64,000 nucleotides of DNA from Parietaria judaica (lineage: Eukaryota > Streptophyta > Magnoliopsida > Rosales > Urticaceae): positions 25,266,001 through 25,330,000 of the forward strand of contig OX940860.1 in assembly GCA_954871525.1 (NCBI GenBank), read 5' to 3'. Positions 52,791 to 64,000 of this stretch are shown here, piece by piece. Position 1 is the first letter of the stretch; each line of letters starts with the position of its first letter. Made by a program: the position numbers and the translations under genes. The notes under the pieces were generated by a model. The model saw only the letters and a program-made list of their open reading frames with translations, did not search any database and had not been told where the DNA came from.

Positions 52791-55700
52791 ATGTCTTCAT
52801 CATCAGAGTCACCGATCGACGGAGCTTTGGTTGCGCAGAAACCAGACTCCAGAGAAGGCACAGTTACACTCCACCCATGCTCACGAAAAGCAATTACGCC
52901 GTGTGGGCGTTGAAGATGAGGGTGAATCTGCAGGCGCAGGGAGTATGGGAGGCCGTAGAGAACGGCGGTGTCGAAGGGCACAAGGAAAGAATGGCTCTAG
53001 CCGCTATCTACCAAGCAGTTCCGGAAGATGTTCTTCTCATGCTTGCCAAGAAAGATTCCGCGAAGGAAGCATTGAAAACTCTTCAGACCATGCACATGGG
53101 CGCAGATCGCGTCAAGGAGGAAAAGGTCCAGACCTTGAAGAGTGAGTTCGAGGTCATGAGAATGAGGGAGAGCGAATCAATTGATGATTTCGCTATGCGG
53201 CTCACGTCCATTGTGACCGGCATACGCTCGCTGGGAGACAAGGTGGAGGAGACCACCGTCGTCAAGAAGTTTCTCCGAGCAGTGCCTCACAGGTACATGC
53301 AGATCAGTTCGGCGATCTCAAGACCATGTCGGTCGAGGAGGTTGTTGGTCGTCTCAAGGCCCACGAAGAGAGACTTCGGGGTTACGGTGACAAAGACGAG
53401 GAGAAGAACCTCCTGCTCACGCATGAAGAGTGGACGGCCAGACAGCGGAAAACCGGGGGAGCCGAGTTTTCTACAAGACCCTCAGGTCGGAACAGCTTTG
53501 GTGGAGAAGTCCGAGGACGCGGACAGGGTCGTGGACGGGGTCGAGGTCGGGACATGCGTGGTCGCGGCAGTGGATCTACCCGTCAGGAAGGCACGACCAG
53601 GAGAGACAAGAGCACAGTGAAGTGCTACAATTGTCAGAAGCTTGGGCACTTTGCATCTGAGTGCCGGAGCAGGAACCAGGGCGAAGAGGCGAATCTAGCA
53701 AGATTCCCAGACGACCAGCCGGCATTGTTGTTTGCCGAGCAGGAAACGCACCTGGACGAACAGAATGGCGAGTGTGACGCCAAGGCCCGGGCAGAAGTGA
53801 TCAGTGTGCCAATCAGCCCAGAGGCCGAGCAGACCTGTCCGGAGGAGACCAGCGAGAAGGTTTTCCTCATCGAGGATAAGGTTATTGCAAACCTCCTCGT
53901 AGACGGAGAGAAGAAGGTCAGTACCGACATATGGTACTTAGACAACGGAGCTAGCAACCACATGACTGGGGACCGAGCTAAGTTTGAAGAGCTCGATGAG
54001 AAGATCACGGGTAGCGTGAAATTCGGCGATGGATCAGTCGTAGAGATCAGAGGCAGATGGTCGATCCTGTTCGAGTGCAAGAATGGCGACCAGCGTCTGA
54101 TGACCCAGGTGTATTTCATCCTGAAGTTGAAAAGCAACATCATCAGTCTAGGACAGATGACTGAGATCGGGAACACAGTGTTGCTGCAAGGGTCCTACCT
54201 GAAGATGTGGACCAAGGAAGGAGAGCTGTTGATGAAGGTGGAGCGAACACCCAACAGACTCTACAAGATTCTCCTGAAGACATGCCAGCCCGTCTGTCTT
54301 ATGGCATCGATGGCAGACCCGGCTTGGCTATGGCACGCACGGCTCAGACACGTGAATTTTCACGCGCTCAAGATGATGGGCGAGAAGAAGATGGCCTTCG
54401 GGGTTCCCAAGATAGAACACCCCGACCAGCTATGTGAATGCTGCATGATCGCAAAGCAGGCGAGGATACCGTTTCCGATCAAGGCCAGGTTCCGAGCAGA
54501 GAAACCCTTACAGTTGGTGCATGCAGATCTATGTGGTCCAGTCACCCCAGCAACTTTGGCAGGTAACAAGTACTTTCTTTTACTTGTGGATGATTACAGT
54601 CGCTGGATGTGGGTTTATATGCTTAAGGAAAAGAGCGGAGCTTTTGAGGTCTTCAAGAAGTTCAAGAAGATCGTGGAGAATGGCTCGGTGCACAGGTTAA
54701 AGGTCTTGCGTACAGACCGAGGAGGAGAATTCACTTCCCAGCAGTTCGGAGAGTTCTGCGACCAGGAAGGAGTTCAACGTCACTTATCTGCATCCCACAC
54801 GCCCCAGCAGAATGACGTAGTGGAAAGGCGAAACCGAACTGTGATGAACACAGCGAGGAGCTTGCTCAAGAGCATGCAAGTTCCAGCCCGGTTTTGGGCA
54901 GAAGAAGTAAGACATGCGGTCTACCTGCTCAATCGTTTGCCGACCAAAGCGCTAGGAGAGCGTACCCCCTACCAGGCGTGGAAAGGGAAGAAACCCCACT
55001 TAGAACATTTGAAAGTGTTCGGATGCACCGCACACGTGAAGATTGCGGGACCACATCTCAAGAAGCTGGACGACCGGAGTCAGAAGATGGTGTACCTTGG
55101 CGTTGAAGAAGGAAGCAAGGCACACAGACTCTACGATCCACCACGCGGCAGACTCCAAGTGAGCATAGATGCTGTGTTCGAAGAGGAGATGAAGTGGGAT
55201 TGGCGCGACGAGAATGGAGAACCCGAGCAGAACTCAGTGGAGTTCATTGTCGAAGACGACCAGGATGTTGGGAAATTCTAGCCCTAGCAGCTCATCGAGG
55301 TTGGGAAATTCACCATCTGGATGTCAAATCGGCATTCCTAAACGGTGACCTCGAAGAATAAGTGTACGTCAAGCAACCAGAGGGGTTCGGCGTCACGGGC
55401 AAGGAGCAGAAGGTGTACAAGCTATCCAAGGCTTTATACGGGTTAAAACAAGCACCAAGAGCGTGGAACATCCGCCTTGACAAGAGCTTGAAGAATCTTG
55501 GATTCACAAAGTGCTTGAGCGAGCAGGCAGTCTACACCAGGAGTACCGGGCAGGAAACTCTGATCGTGGGAGTGTATGTGGACGACCTGATCGTCACAGG
55601 ATCCAGCGCAGGAGGCGTAGATGGATTCAAGCAGCAGATGATGGCCGAATTTGAGATGAGTGACCTCGGATTACTTTCGTACTACCTTGGTCTCGAGGTG

Positions 55701-56574
55701 GAACAGAAGAAGGACTGCATTACGCTGAAGCAGTCGGCCTACGCGAAGAAGATCCTTAAACAGTTCGAGATGGCGGACTGTAACTCGAGCAAGTACCCAA
55801 TGGAGGCGAAGCTGCAGCTCGGGAAGGATGCTGAAGGGAGAAGAGTGGATCCCACGGAGTACAGACGCGTGATCGGGTGTCTGAGGTATCTCACCCACAC
55901 CCGACCAGACATTTCACACGCAGTTGGGATAGTCAGTCGATACATGGAGAAGCCCACGAGTGCACACCAGCAGGCGGTGAAGCACATCTTGCGTTACGTG
56001 AAGGGCACGACGGACTACGGGATCCAATACAACAGAGGAAGTGGAGCAGAAGTACTAGTCGGCTTTACGGACAGTGATCTGGCCGGTGATATCGATGACA
56101 GGAAGAGTACCGGAGGGATGGCGTTCTACCTCAACGGAAACCTGATCACCCCGCAGTCTCAAAAGCAGCAGACAGTAGCTCTATCCTCATGCGAAGCAGA
56201 GTTCATGGCGGCAACCGCAGCAGCATGTCAAAGCTATGTGGTTGAAGGGGCTACTTAGTGAAGTGACCGGATCCGAGCAGAGACCAGCTACTCTCTACGT
56301 GGACAACAAGTCTGCAATTGCGTTGATGAAGAATCCAGTGTTCCATGGACGGAGCAAACACATTGACACGAAGTTTCACTACATTCGTGAGTGTGTGGAG
56401 AAGCGAGAGATCATCGTGGAGTTCGTCAACACGAGGGAGCAACGGGCAGACATTCTTACTAAGGCTCTAGGGAGAGTCAAGTTCGAAGAGATGAGAGAGT
56501 TGCTCGGAGTAAAGAGTGTAGCAAGTCAAGCTTACGGGGGAGAATGTGAGTTTAAGCTTGACTTAGTCCGATGA
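52791..56574 (+). pseudogene. Copia element V gag-pol, frameshifted and deleted
   Basis: Gag ATG at 52791. Compared with element IV there is a 4-bp loss at about 52873 ('ctccacccatg'), a 16-bp loss at about 53306 ('cagatcagttcgg'), and a deletion at 55271-55279. The deletion removes the C-terminal integrase spacer and RT start. A GAA-to-TAA stop lies at about 55358-55360 (GAAGAATAAGTG), and a one-base insertion at about 56230 ('gtcaaagctatg') breaks RNase H. The readable parts are 53326-55281 (knuckle, protease, integrase with LRTDRGGEF and NDVVERRNRT), 55362-56258 (RT with YVDDLIVTG, RNase H) and 56236-56574. It is non-functional, but the LTRs and primer site could still be mobilised in trans. 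Confidence 0.92.
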
Positions 56575-57087
56575 CGACGAGAACCCAGGACGGGCAGAAA
56601 CACTTGCGAGGAGTCAGCCCGGGTACCGACCAGAACAGAAGACGGACAGCTGTTCAGCCCAGCTCGGGTGAACACGAGCAGAACATCCGGATAGAAGGCA
56701 AGCCCGGCCAGAGGCAGACGAGCAGGCCAGCTCGGGGACAGAGAAGCTGTCCGGGCAGGAAAAGGAAACTCTACCCAGAAAGGAAGACGCGTAACTTGAG
56801 GAGCAAGCAAATCAAGTCAAAGATTCGGCGAGATTATTTAGTGTAGTTTCCTGATTTTGTGCGATTTGGTTAGCTAGGGTTTCGCCTATGTGAGGCTATA
56901 AATATACCTAGCATGTACACTTTGTATTGTGTAGAGTCCATTAGAATTTTGAGTTTATCTTCTTGTATTGCCTTCGATTATTAATCAAGAGAATTTCTTC
57001 TCCCAAAAGTTTGTGTCCTTTATTTTTTGTTCGATTTATTTTGGTGTTATTCGTGTTCTTTGCAGATCCGTGAATTGGGATCCAACA
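56545..57087 (+). repeat. 3' LTR of copia element V
   Basis: 543 bp, followed by the target duplication ttgat. Confidence 0.93.
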
Positions 57088-57234
57088 TTGATATCTTATT
57101 GGTAACATTTTATTATTTGAACCCGCTACATAAATACTACAAAAAAAAGGCCTTGTATACAAATAATTTTTGGTATGAAAACTGCAAATATCATAAATAT
57201 TTGGAAAATTTTAATTTAATTGATTGGACATACA

Positions 57235-57470
57235 TGTAGGAAATAAATCTCTGATAAATGAAATTAAATAATGTTTAATAGCTATAAATATTATAACCAG
57301 TAAACCAACGATAAAAAATGCTTTACATTGATGGTAGAAAAACGTTTAGCATTAAACTCAGAATTTAAGATCCGTTCTTAGGAGTTTAGCTTATATAGAG
57401 CCCCAACCCAAACCCTAAGAAGATAGAGGAAAAATATAAACGAGTTTTCAGAGCAAAAGTGATTGTTGGT
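57235..57470 (+). repeat. 5' LTR (shared portion) of copia element VI
   Basis: Matches 63064-63298 with only a few differences by eye (for example ataaatatt versus ataaacatt). The LTR likely extends rightwards beyond the matched part. 57471-58100 has no gene; a 93-codon frame at 57459-57740 is probably LTR or leader sequence. Confidence 0.85.
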
Positions 57471-58123
57471 TTTCGTTTTATATTGGGTTTCATAGCTTAC
57501 AGGTTGAGTTCGTCGCCGGTTTTAAGGTGTATTGACTCCGACGATTTGGCCTCTGTACCCTGGGAAGAAGACGGTCCATTTGTTCTCCAACACCGGGAGG
57601 GACCGAATCTGCTTCAAGGGAAGCGTCGAACGCGCCTAGGCTCCGTTAATCTAACTCTTCTTTTGCAGATTCTTAGCCTTCGGATCTCCGAGATTGACGC
57701 CATTGTCGTCGCAGATCGGAGCTTCACGGATTCGTATTAGAGACGTATCTTTCTCCTTCGTTTTTTAGTTTGTATTTCTTTTCTAGATTATATCTAACAA
57801 TCTTGAAGCAGATTAATTCTGGAGAAGAAATAAGAACATAGAAGAAAGAGGAAGAAGAAGAATATTGGTTCCTAGAGAGAGAAGAAGTAAACGTTATACT
57901 ATCTCGAATACAGGTTTGAAGTCTTGTTTTTCTATCAGTATTAATTGGTCTTATCAATTATTGTGCATCGTGCTAGCTGTCGAATAATTATTTTGATACA
58001 TAGCGTGTGTGTTTAAAAGCTGAAAGCTAGTATTGGGATAGTGCTATTTGTTTACAACTTTAATTTATTTCTCGGGTATCTAAAAAGCCAACTAATGTTA
58101 GACTAGTCTCATAATATTTTTTT

Positions 58124-59103
58124 GGGTAAACTGCGGCTAATGTACTCAATGTTTGATTTTCTGCGGATTATGTACTCAATGTTTATTTTCGGCGGCTAAT
58201 GTACCCAATGTTTGATCCGTTAGATATTTTTGGGTTTTCCGTCAGTTGACCGTTAGAGAGTTATCCTCCTCTATATGTACACTTTTCGTATTTTTAATAT
58301 AACTCACTCATTTTTTGTCCAAATTTTATGCACGAGCTATGGTTGGAAAGATAAGAGATAGATATACAACTTTTATGTTTTAAATTTTGTAAAATAAGCT
58401 GTAAAAAAATACAAAATTTCAAATATAACGTAAAATTGGACATTATTTTAATGCAAAATATTTGTTTCGAGCAAATTTTAATATACTTAATGACTTTTTA
58501 TGATGAAACGTAAAAGACAAAAGTTCTAGATATATATTTTATGTTTCCAAAGAGTTTTTATTTATAAACTTTTGACAAAAAATGAGTGAGTTATGCCAAA
58601 AATATAAAGATGTGATGTGAAATAATATTTCATAATATTGGCATAACTCACTCGTTTTTTATCCAAAATTTATAAATAAACATCTGTTGGAAAGATAAAA
58701 CATTTATATTAAACTTTTTGCTATTTAAATTTCATCATAAAAAGTCATTAAGTTTATTAAAATTTGCTCGAAACAAATATTTTCCATTAAACTAATGTCC
58801 AATTTTACGTTGTACTTGAAATTTCGTATTTTTTTAAAACTGAGTTTACAAAATTTAAAAGACCAAAGTTGTAGATCTATCTCTTATCTTTCCGACCATA
58901 GGTCGTACATAAAATTTGGACAAAAAATGAGTGAGTTATGTCAAAAATACGAAAAGTGTACATATAACTCGCTAACGGTCAACTGACGGAAAATCCAAAA
59001 AATCTAACAGATCAAATATTGAGTACATTAGCCACCGAAAATAAACATTGAATACATAATCCGCAGAAAATCAAACATTAGGTACATTAGCCGCAGTTTA
59101 CCC
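58124..59103. mobile_element. 980-bp fold-back MITE with 9-bp TSD
   Basis: Begins gggtaaactgcggctaatg and ends cattagccgcagtttaccc, flanked by tattttttt at 58115-58123 and 59104-59112 (9 bp in a T-rich context). The whole element is two arms of about 485 bp that are inverted copies with scattered mismatches, meeting near 58615 almost without spacer. Both arms include ataactcactc, ttgtttcgagcaaattttaa and ttaatgactttttatgat. The ends relate it to the family-B element at 833. No coding capacity; a transcript would fold into one long hairpin. Confidence 0.88.
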
Positions 59104-59445
59104 TATTTTTTTTGCTTTGTTCGATATCTGTGCAGTACTTCTACTATACAATATATATAGATATATAAAGTATATGTTGCATATATAGTATATTATTTTC
59201 TCATTAATAATCTGTTGTAGCTTGCATGATATTACACAGGTTCTGTTGCACATTCTCATAATTATTATAAAGTGTAGTTGTCGTTTATCCTATGTGCATC
59301 ATTTCCTTTTCCATAGTATTTATATGCTGATTCTGTTTAATCTTTATTTCGATTGAGAAAAAAAAAATTAAACAAATTAAGTTTATTGATTGTGGTACAC
59401 CCGATTATTGATCGAGGTACAAGTTGAATTTGAAATTTCTATTTC

Positions 59446-62400
59446 ATGGAAACATACGTTGTTTCGGAGTTTAAGATGGGTAATTCCAACCCAAGTGATT
59501 GGTGGCCCGATAGTAGCACCACACGACATGTTTGCGTTGACAGTGCCTTGTTCGTGGAACTTGCACTAGACGAAACTAAAGAAAAGCTTTGTATGGGCAA
59601 TTTGACAACTTCAGAGGTGAAGGGCCAAGGAACGGTGCTTCTGAAAATGATATCAGGAAAAGAGCTGAAGCTTAATAACGTTTTGTTTGTTCCTGATTTT
59701 CAGAAAAATTTGATCTCGAGCTCGCTACTTAGCAAGCATGGATTTAAAATGGTATTTGAATCTAACGAGATAATGTTGTCCAAATCTGGAATCCTTGTTG
59801 GAAAGGGATATGTAAAAGATGGGATGTGGAAAATGAACACGGTCATTACGAAGCCTAATCTCGTTATTGATAATAAACGAAAGTCTTCCACGTATATGCT
59901 TGAGTCTTCGAACTTATGGCATGGTAGACTAGGACATGTTAATTATGGTTCTTTGCGAAGACTAATTAATATGGAACATATTCCAAAGTTTGATATTAAC
60001 GATAAGCACAAGTGCGAGACTTGCGTAGAGGCGAAATTGACGCGCACATCGTTTAAAAATGTCGAAAGAAGTACGGAACCCCTTGGGTTAATTCATACAG
60101 ATATTTGTGATCTCAAGTTTGTTGAAACAAGAGGTGGAAACAAGTACTTTATTACTTTCATTGATGATTGTACTAAGTATTGTTACGTATATTTGCTAAA
60201 AAGCAAAGACGAAGCTATAGCGAAATTTATTATCTATAAGCAAGAAGTTGAAAACCAACTTAATAAGAAAATTAAGATGGTCAAAAGTGATCGTGGTGGT
60301 GAATATGTTGCGCCGTATGAGGAGTTTTGTACTAAGAACGGTATCATTCACGAAAAAACGCCACCTTACTCGCCTCAGTCAAATGGAGTGGCTGAACGGA
60401 AAAATCGCACTCTGAAAGAGATGATGAACGCGATGTTGTTAAGTTCTGGGTTACCACAGAATATGTGGGGAGAAGCTGTATTGTCAGCTAATTATCTTCT
60501 GAATAAAATTCCTAAAAAGAAGGAAGATAAAACTCATTATGAGTTATGGAAAGGAAGAAGACCTTCCTATAAATATCTCAAAATGTGGGGGTGCTTAGCC
60601 AAAGTAATGGCTCCCGCACCGAAAAAGATGAAAATAGGTCCGAGGACTGTGGATTGCATCTTTATAGGTTATGCACACAATAGTAGTGCGTATCGGTTCT
60701 TGGTGTATAAATCAGATAACCCTGAGATTCACAAGAACACGATTATGGAATCAAGAAATGCATCGTTCTTTGAAGATGTATTTCCTTGTAAGTCGAGAAA
60801 TGATGGTTCAAGTTCATCTAAAAACCTTGATGAAACGACGTCCGAAACTAGTGAAGAGCTAGACGAGGATGAGATAGAACCTAGACGTAGTAAACGAACA
60901 AGGGTGGAAAAATCATTTGGACCCGAATTTTTAACTTACATGTTAGAAAGTGAACCTCGAACATACAACGAAGTTGTAAGTTCTAGTGAGGGACCTTTAT
61001 GGAAAGAAGCCATAAAGAGCGAGATCGATTCAATCATGCAAAACCACACGTGGGAGTTGGTAGATCTTCCTCCTGGAAGTAAACCATTAGGCTCCAAGTG
61101 GGTCTTCAAAAGAAAATTGAAGGCTGATGGATCAATTGACAAGTATAAGGCAAGACTTGTTATCAAAGGGTACAGACAACGAGAATGTATTGATTTTTTC
61201 GATACATATTCTCCTGTATCGAAAATAATATCAATAAGGATGGTGTTAGCGATCGCAGCTTTGCGAAATCTGGAAGTACATCAAATGGATGTTAAAACAG
61301 CCTTCCTAAATGGAGATTTAGAGGAAGAAAACTACATGGAACAACCTGAGGGTTTCATTGCCCCGAATCAAGGGAATAAAGTGTGTAGATTGGTTAAGTC
61401 TTTGTATGGACTTAAACAAGCGCCGAAGCAATGACATGAGAAATTTGATAACGTTATGTTATCAAATGGATTTAAAATCAACGAATGTGACAAATGTATC
61501 TATATTAAAGATACAAGTCAAGGATATGTAATCCTGTGTTTATACGTTGATGATATTTTAATTGTGGGTAGTAATGATCAAATGATCAAAAATACCAAGA
61601 GGCTATTGAACTCAAAGTTTGACATGAAAGATATGGGCCATGCAGATGTGATTTTAGGCATTAAAATCATTAGGAAATTTGATGGACTTATCTTAAATCA
61701 GTCTCATTATGTGGACAAAATACTTGAAAAATTCAATAAAGGCGAAACTGGAGAAGTTAGAACGCCAATTGATACAAGTATACACCTAGCAAAGAATAAA
61801 GGAGATAGCATTGAGCAACTCGAATATTCTAGGGTGATTGGAAGTCTAATGTACCTCATGAGCGGTACTAGACCGGACATAGCTTATGCAGTAAGTAAAC
61901 TTAGTAGATATACAAGTAACCCTGGATCTGATCACTGGAAAGCGATAGCCAGATTACTTAAATATCTAAGATTTACAAGAAATTATGGGCTATACTATGT
62001 CAGGCATCCTTCAGTTTTAGAAGGTTATAGTGATGCTAGTTGGATATCTAATATAAAAGATTCTAAATCCACTAGCGGATACGTGTTTACTCTAGCGGGT
62101 GCAGCTGTATCATGGAATTCGTCCAAGCAGACGGTAATAACCAGATCCACGATGGAATCTGAGTTTGTCGCCTTAGACAAATGTGGCGAAGAAGCCGAAT
62201 GGCTAAGACAATTCTTGGAAGATATTCCAATGTGGCCAAAACCCGTGCCACCGATATGTATCCATTGCGACAGTCAGTCAGCAATTGGTAGAGCAAATAG
62301 TCGTATGTATAATGGTAAGTCGAGACATATTCGCCGTCGACATAATACCATTAGGCAACTACTCTCAACTGGAGTTATCACAGTTGACTATGTAAAGTCA

Positions 62401-62496
62401 AATGATAATATTGCGGATCCGCTAACCAAAGGGTTAAATCGAGAGTTAGTTGATAAGTCATCAAAAGGAATGGGACTGAAGCCCATTATAGAATGA
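59446..62496 (+). pseudogene. Copia element VI pol: protease, integrase, RT, RNase H with one stop
   Basis: One register of 1,017 codons is broken by a single TGA at 61432-61434 (KQ*HEKFD, where related elements have Trp). Visible parts: protease WWPDSSTTRHVC near residue 23, integrase finger LWHGRLGHVNY ... CETCVEAK, and D-D-E in IHTDICD, VKSDRGGEY and NGVAERKNRT. Then come RT with [18 protein letters not shown] and [11 protein letters not shown], and RNase H with [19 protein letters not shown] and [12 protein letters not shown], ending at [10 protein letters not shown]. The protease motif DSST replaces the usual D(S/T)GA, which should abolish cleavage. No gag frame precedes it; the chosen start at 59446 is only the first Met. 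This lineage is distinct from elements I and II-V. Confidence 0.92.
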
Positions 62497-63063
62497 AGTT
62501 TTAACAGTGGAAACCCAACCTAGTTGACTGGAGATCCCAAGATCTAGGTTCAAAGGGACAACCTAGCTGTATAAGACTTTAACGGATCACTGTGGGGGTT
62601 ACACCCCTGGTCCATTCCTAAGATGAATAAACAGTGATGCTTATGATGTTAAGGTTAAGCTAAGAGCTTTTAATTATTTTACGCTTCGGAAAATAGAACC
62701 AAGCAGAGCATAGAAAATGCTAAACGAGTAAGAAATCACCTATGTTAGAGTGAAGTGGGGTCGCTTCAAACAGAATTGCAGGGCACAATTCCGTAAACTC
62801 TCGCAGAACCAGAAGGTGTTCATGACCATGAACGAACACAATAATGAGAACGAAATCTGGTTAAGGAAAATTCTGAGTGAAATGTGTTTTACTATACACG
62901 ACGGTTGAACAGTTCAAAGACATCGAGTCTACTGATCACCAGTTTAGAAAACATATTTAACGAGGGAAGGTTCAAAGGTGATACCTACCTATCCTATGCA
63001 GAATTATCCTTTTAAGCTTTATTACCTAATGGAAACACGGTTAATTTCATTTATGTGGGGGAT
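62497..63063 (+). other. 3' noncoding region of copia element VI
   Basis: About 565 bp between the pol stop and the 3' LTR, ending in the polypurine tract gtgggggat. No open frame. The long conserved-looking tail is unlike elements I and II-V, where pol reaches the polypurine tract. Confidence 0.6.
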
Positions 63064-63298
63064 TGTAGGAAATAAATCTCTGATAAATGAAATTAAATAA
63101 TGTTTAATAGCTATAAACATTATAACCAGTAAACCAACGATCAAAAACGTTTTACATTGATGGTAGAAAAACGTTTAGCATTAAACTCAGAATTTAAGAT
63201 CCGTTCTTAGGAGTTTAGCTTATATAGAGCCCCAACCCAAACCCTAAGAAGATAGAGGAAAATATAAACGAGTTTTCAGAGCAAAAGTGATTGTTGGT
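63064..63298 (+). repeat. 3' LTR of copia element VI, truncated
   Basis: 235 bp matching the start of the 5' LTR; homology stops abruptly at ttgttggt. The usual CA end and target duplication are absent. Confidence 0.85.
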
Positions 63299-64000
63299 AC
63301 TGTTCAACGAAATTAAAATTTAAAAGTTTCCTCTAATTAAATCTATTTTTTTTTTTTTGAAGATCTAACTATAATTTTATTTTTATTTTAGTTTTACTGT
63401 ATAGTTTTGAGTAAAAAAATAAATATTTTTATTGTAAATTTTTAAAAAAAATATTGTGAAAAATATATTTAAGATAATTTACTAAATATAATATATTTGA
63501 ATAGTACAAATTTTTATACTAATCAAATATTCAGAATTTAGTTAATGCCATTAAATAATATTTTATACGATTTTAATTATTATATTAAATTAAAATTATA
63601 TAAAGATAAAATTATGTAATTTGTAATTATAAAAATAGACAAAATTTATAATAAATTGTGTTACAACTTTACTAAATTAAAATCTTAATAATTTAAACAT
63701 TATTTATTGCCCTTAGATGAGGAAAACATAAAAGTCTCAAATTTTGTGTTTTGTTAAAAATTGACAACATGGATGAAGAGGGGGAGAACAATATAATGGC
63801 ACGACACGAGTGCGATATAGCCATTTTATCAAGTGTTTGTCCTAATTAAATTATGAGATACTAGGCATGGTCGGACCTCAAAATTATTTAAGTCTGGGAG
63901 GGGCATACTAAACTAAACTATATCATATTGCAATTACGTGGTGACAATGGAAATTGCTTATAAATAATCTTTTCTAATTATGTAGTGATAATTCAACTAA
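63299..64000. other. AT-rich spacer at window end
   Basis: Very AT-rich; no supportable feature. Confidence 0.4.

Larger units (their letters stand above)
52219..57087 (+). mobile_element. Ty1/copia element V (family D), internally deleted
   Basis: 4,869 bp on the plus strand with LTRs at 52219-52762 and 56545-57087 and an exact 5-bp duplication, ttgat (52214-52218 and 57088-57092). The primer site is at 52765-52776, and the polypurine tract acgggggagaa is at about 56534-56544. About seven LTR differences by eye. It is the closest relative of element IV (shared GECDAKARAEV, EGTTRRDK and LITPQSQKQQ). It lost about 540 bp spanning the integrase-RT spacer and the RT N-terminus. Confidence 0.95.
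57235..63298 (+). mobile_element. Ty1/copia element VI, different lineage, 3' truncated
   Basis: Direct repeats at 57235-57470 and 63064-63298 (tgtaggaaataaatctc ... gtgattgttggt) are LTR sequence, the second preceded by a polypurine tract (gtgggggat). The first probably continues further, perhaps to about 57799 (...tatctaaca), so the 3' LTR is cut at 63298. No TGGTATCAGAGC primer site was seen, so the 5' LTR end is unsettled. Gag is absent. No target duplication was found, consistent with truncation. A fold-back MITE (58124-59103) sits in the leader. Confidence 0.85.

Noticed and set aside
57459..57740. 93-codon plus-strand frame after the element VI LTR repeat
   Set aside because: Starts inside LTR sequence, probably LTR or leader. 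No gag features.
1..64000. A novel defence, toxin or viral gene cluster, or an integrated plant pararetrovirus
   Set aside because: All reverse transcriptase regions have the copia order (integrase before RT) with LTRs. No coat or movement protein motifs were seen, and nothing forms a multi-gene system.

Overview
This window is nuclear DNA from a flowering plant, probably a eudicot. The evidence is an AT-rich, gene-poor background, a three-exon hevein/GH19 chitinase-family gene, a plant-specific DUF7086 gene, and dense plant transposable elements: Ty1/copia with initiator-Met primer sites, hAT, Mutator-type MITEs, CACTA ends and a tRNA-derived SINE. No bacterial operon, rRNA gene, CRISPR array or functional tRNA gene was seen. 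The species cannot be named from this sequence.

Layout. 1-13 kb is AT-rich with small DNA transposons: Mutator-like MITEs at 375-526, 1514-1648 and 10878-11346, a roughly 2-kb long-inverted-repeat element (833-2862) carrying a short SINE, and a hAT-like element (9091-10738). It also holds a roughly 118-bp minisatellite (4021-4838) and a GC-rich retroelement-like patch (11735-12715). 13.2-17.9 kb is copia element I (minus strand, 130-bp LTRs). 18.4-21 kb is a chimera of two hAT-type elements, AT microsatellites and a MITE. 21.7-24.3 kb is the best host gene, a secreted chitinase-like protein on the minus strand that has lost both catalytic glutamates. 26.6-57.1 kb is dominated by four copies of one copia family: II (26607-32021, minus), III (34950-40243, plus), IV (41230-46646, minus) and V (52219-57087, plus). 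Further hAT, MITE and CACTA pieces lie between them. A DUF7086 gene (about 51.0-51.8 kb) sits between IV and V behind a perfect 114-bp palindrome. 57.2-63.3 kb is a different, damaged copia element (VI) with a 980-bp fold-back MITE in its leader.

How it fits together. The six copia elements make up about half of the window. Within the II-V family only element IV has an uninterrupted gag-pol frame of about 1,527 codons and nearly identical LTRs, so it is the candidate autonomous copy; II, III and V are broken by frameshifts, stops or deletions. Exact target-site duplications (5 bp copia, 8 bp hAT, 9-10 bp Mutator-type, 14 bp SINE) date several nesting events; for example, element III lies inside a hAT MITE that still has its own 8-bp duplication. 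III and IV are convergent and about 1 kb apart, so read-through transcription could make double-stranded RNA.

The points most worth a second look are: the chitinase-like pseudoenzyme; the family II-V pol frame that runs past the polypurine tract into LTR U3 with in-frame indels; the 980-bp fold-back element; the 114-bp palindrome; and a templated-filler deletion in element V. All identifications come from reading sequence and recalling family motifs; no search was run. Counts of LTR differences are by eye.
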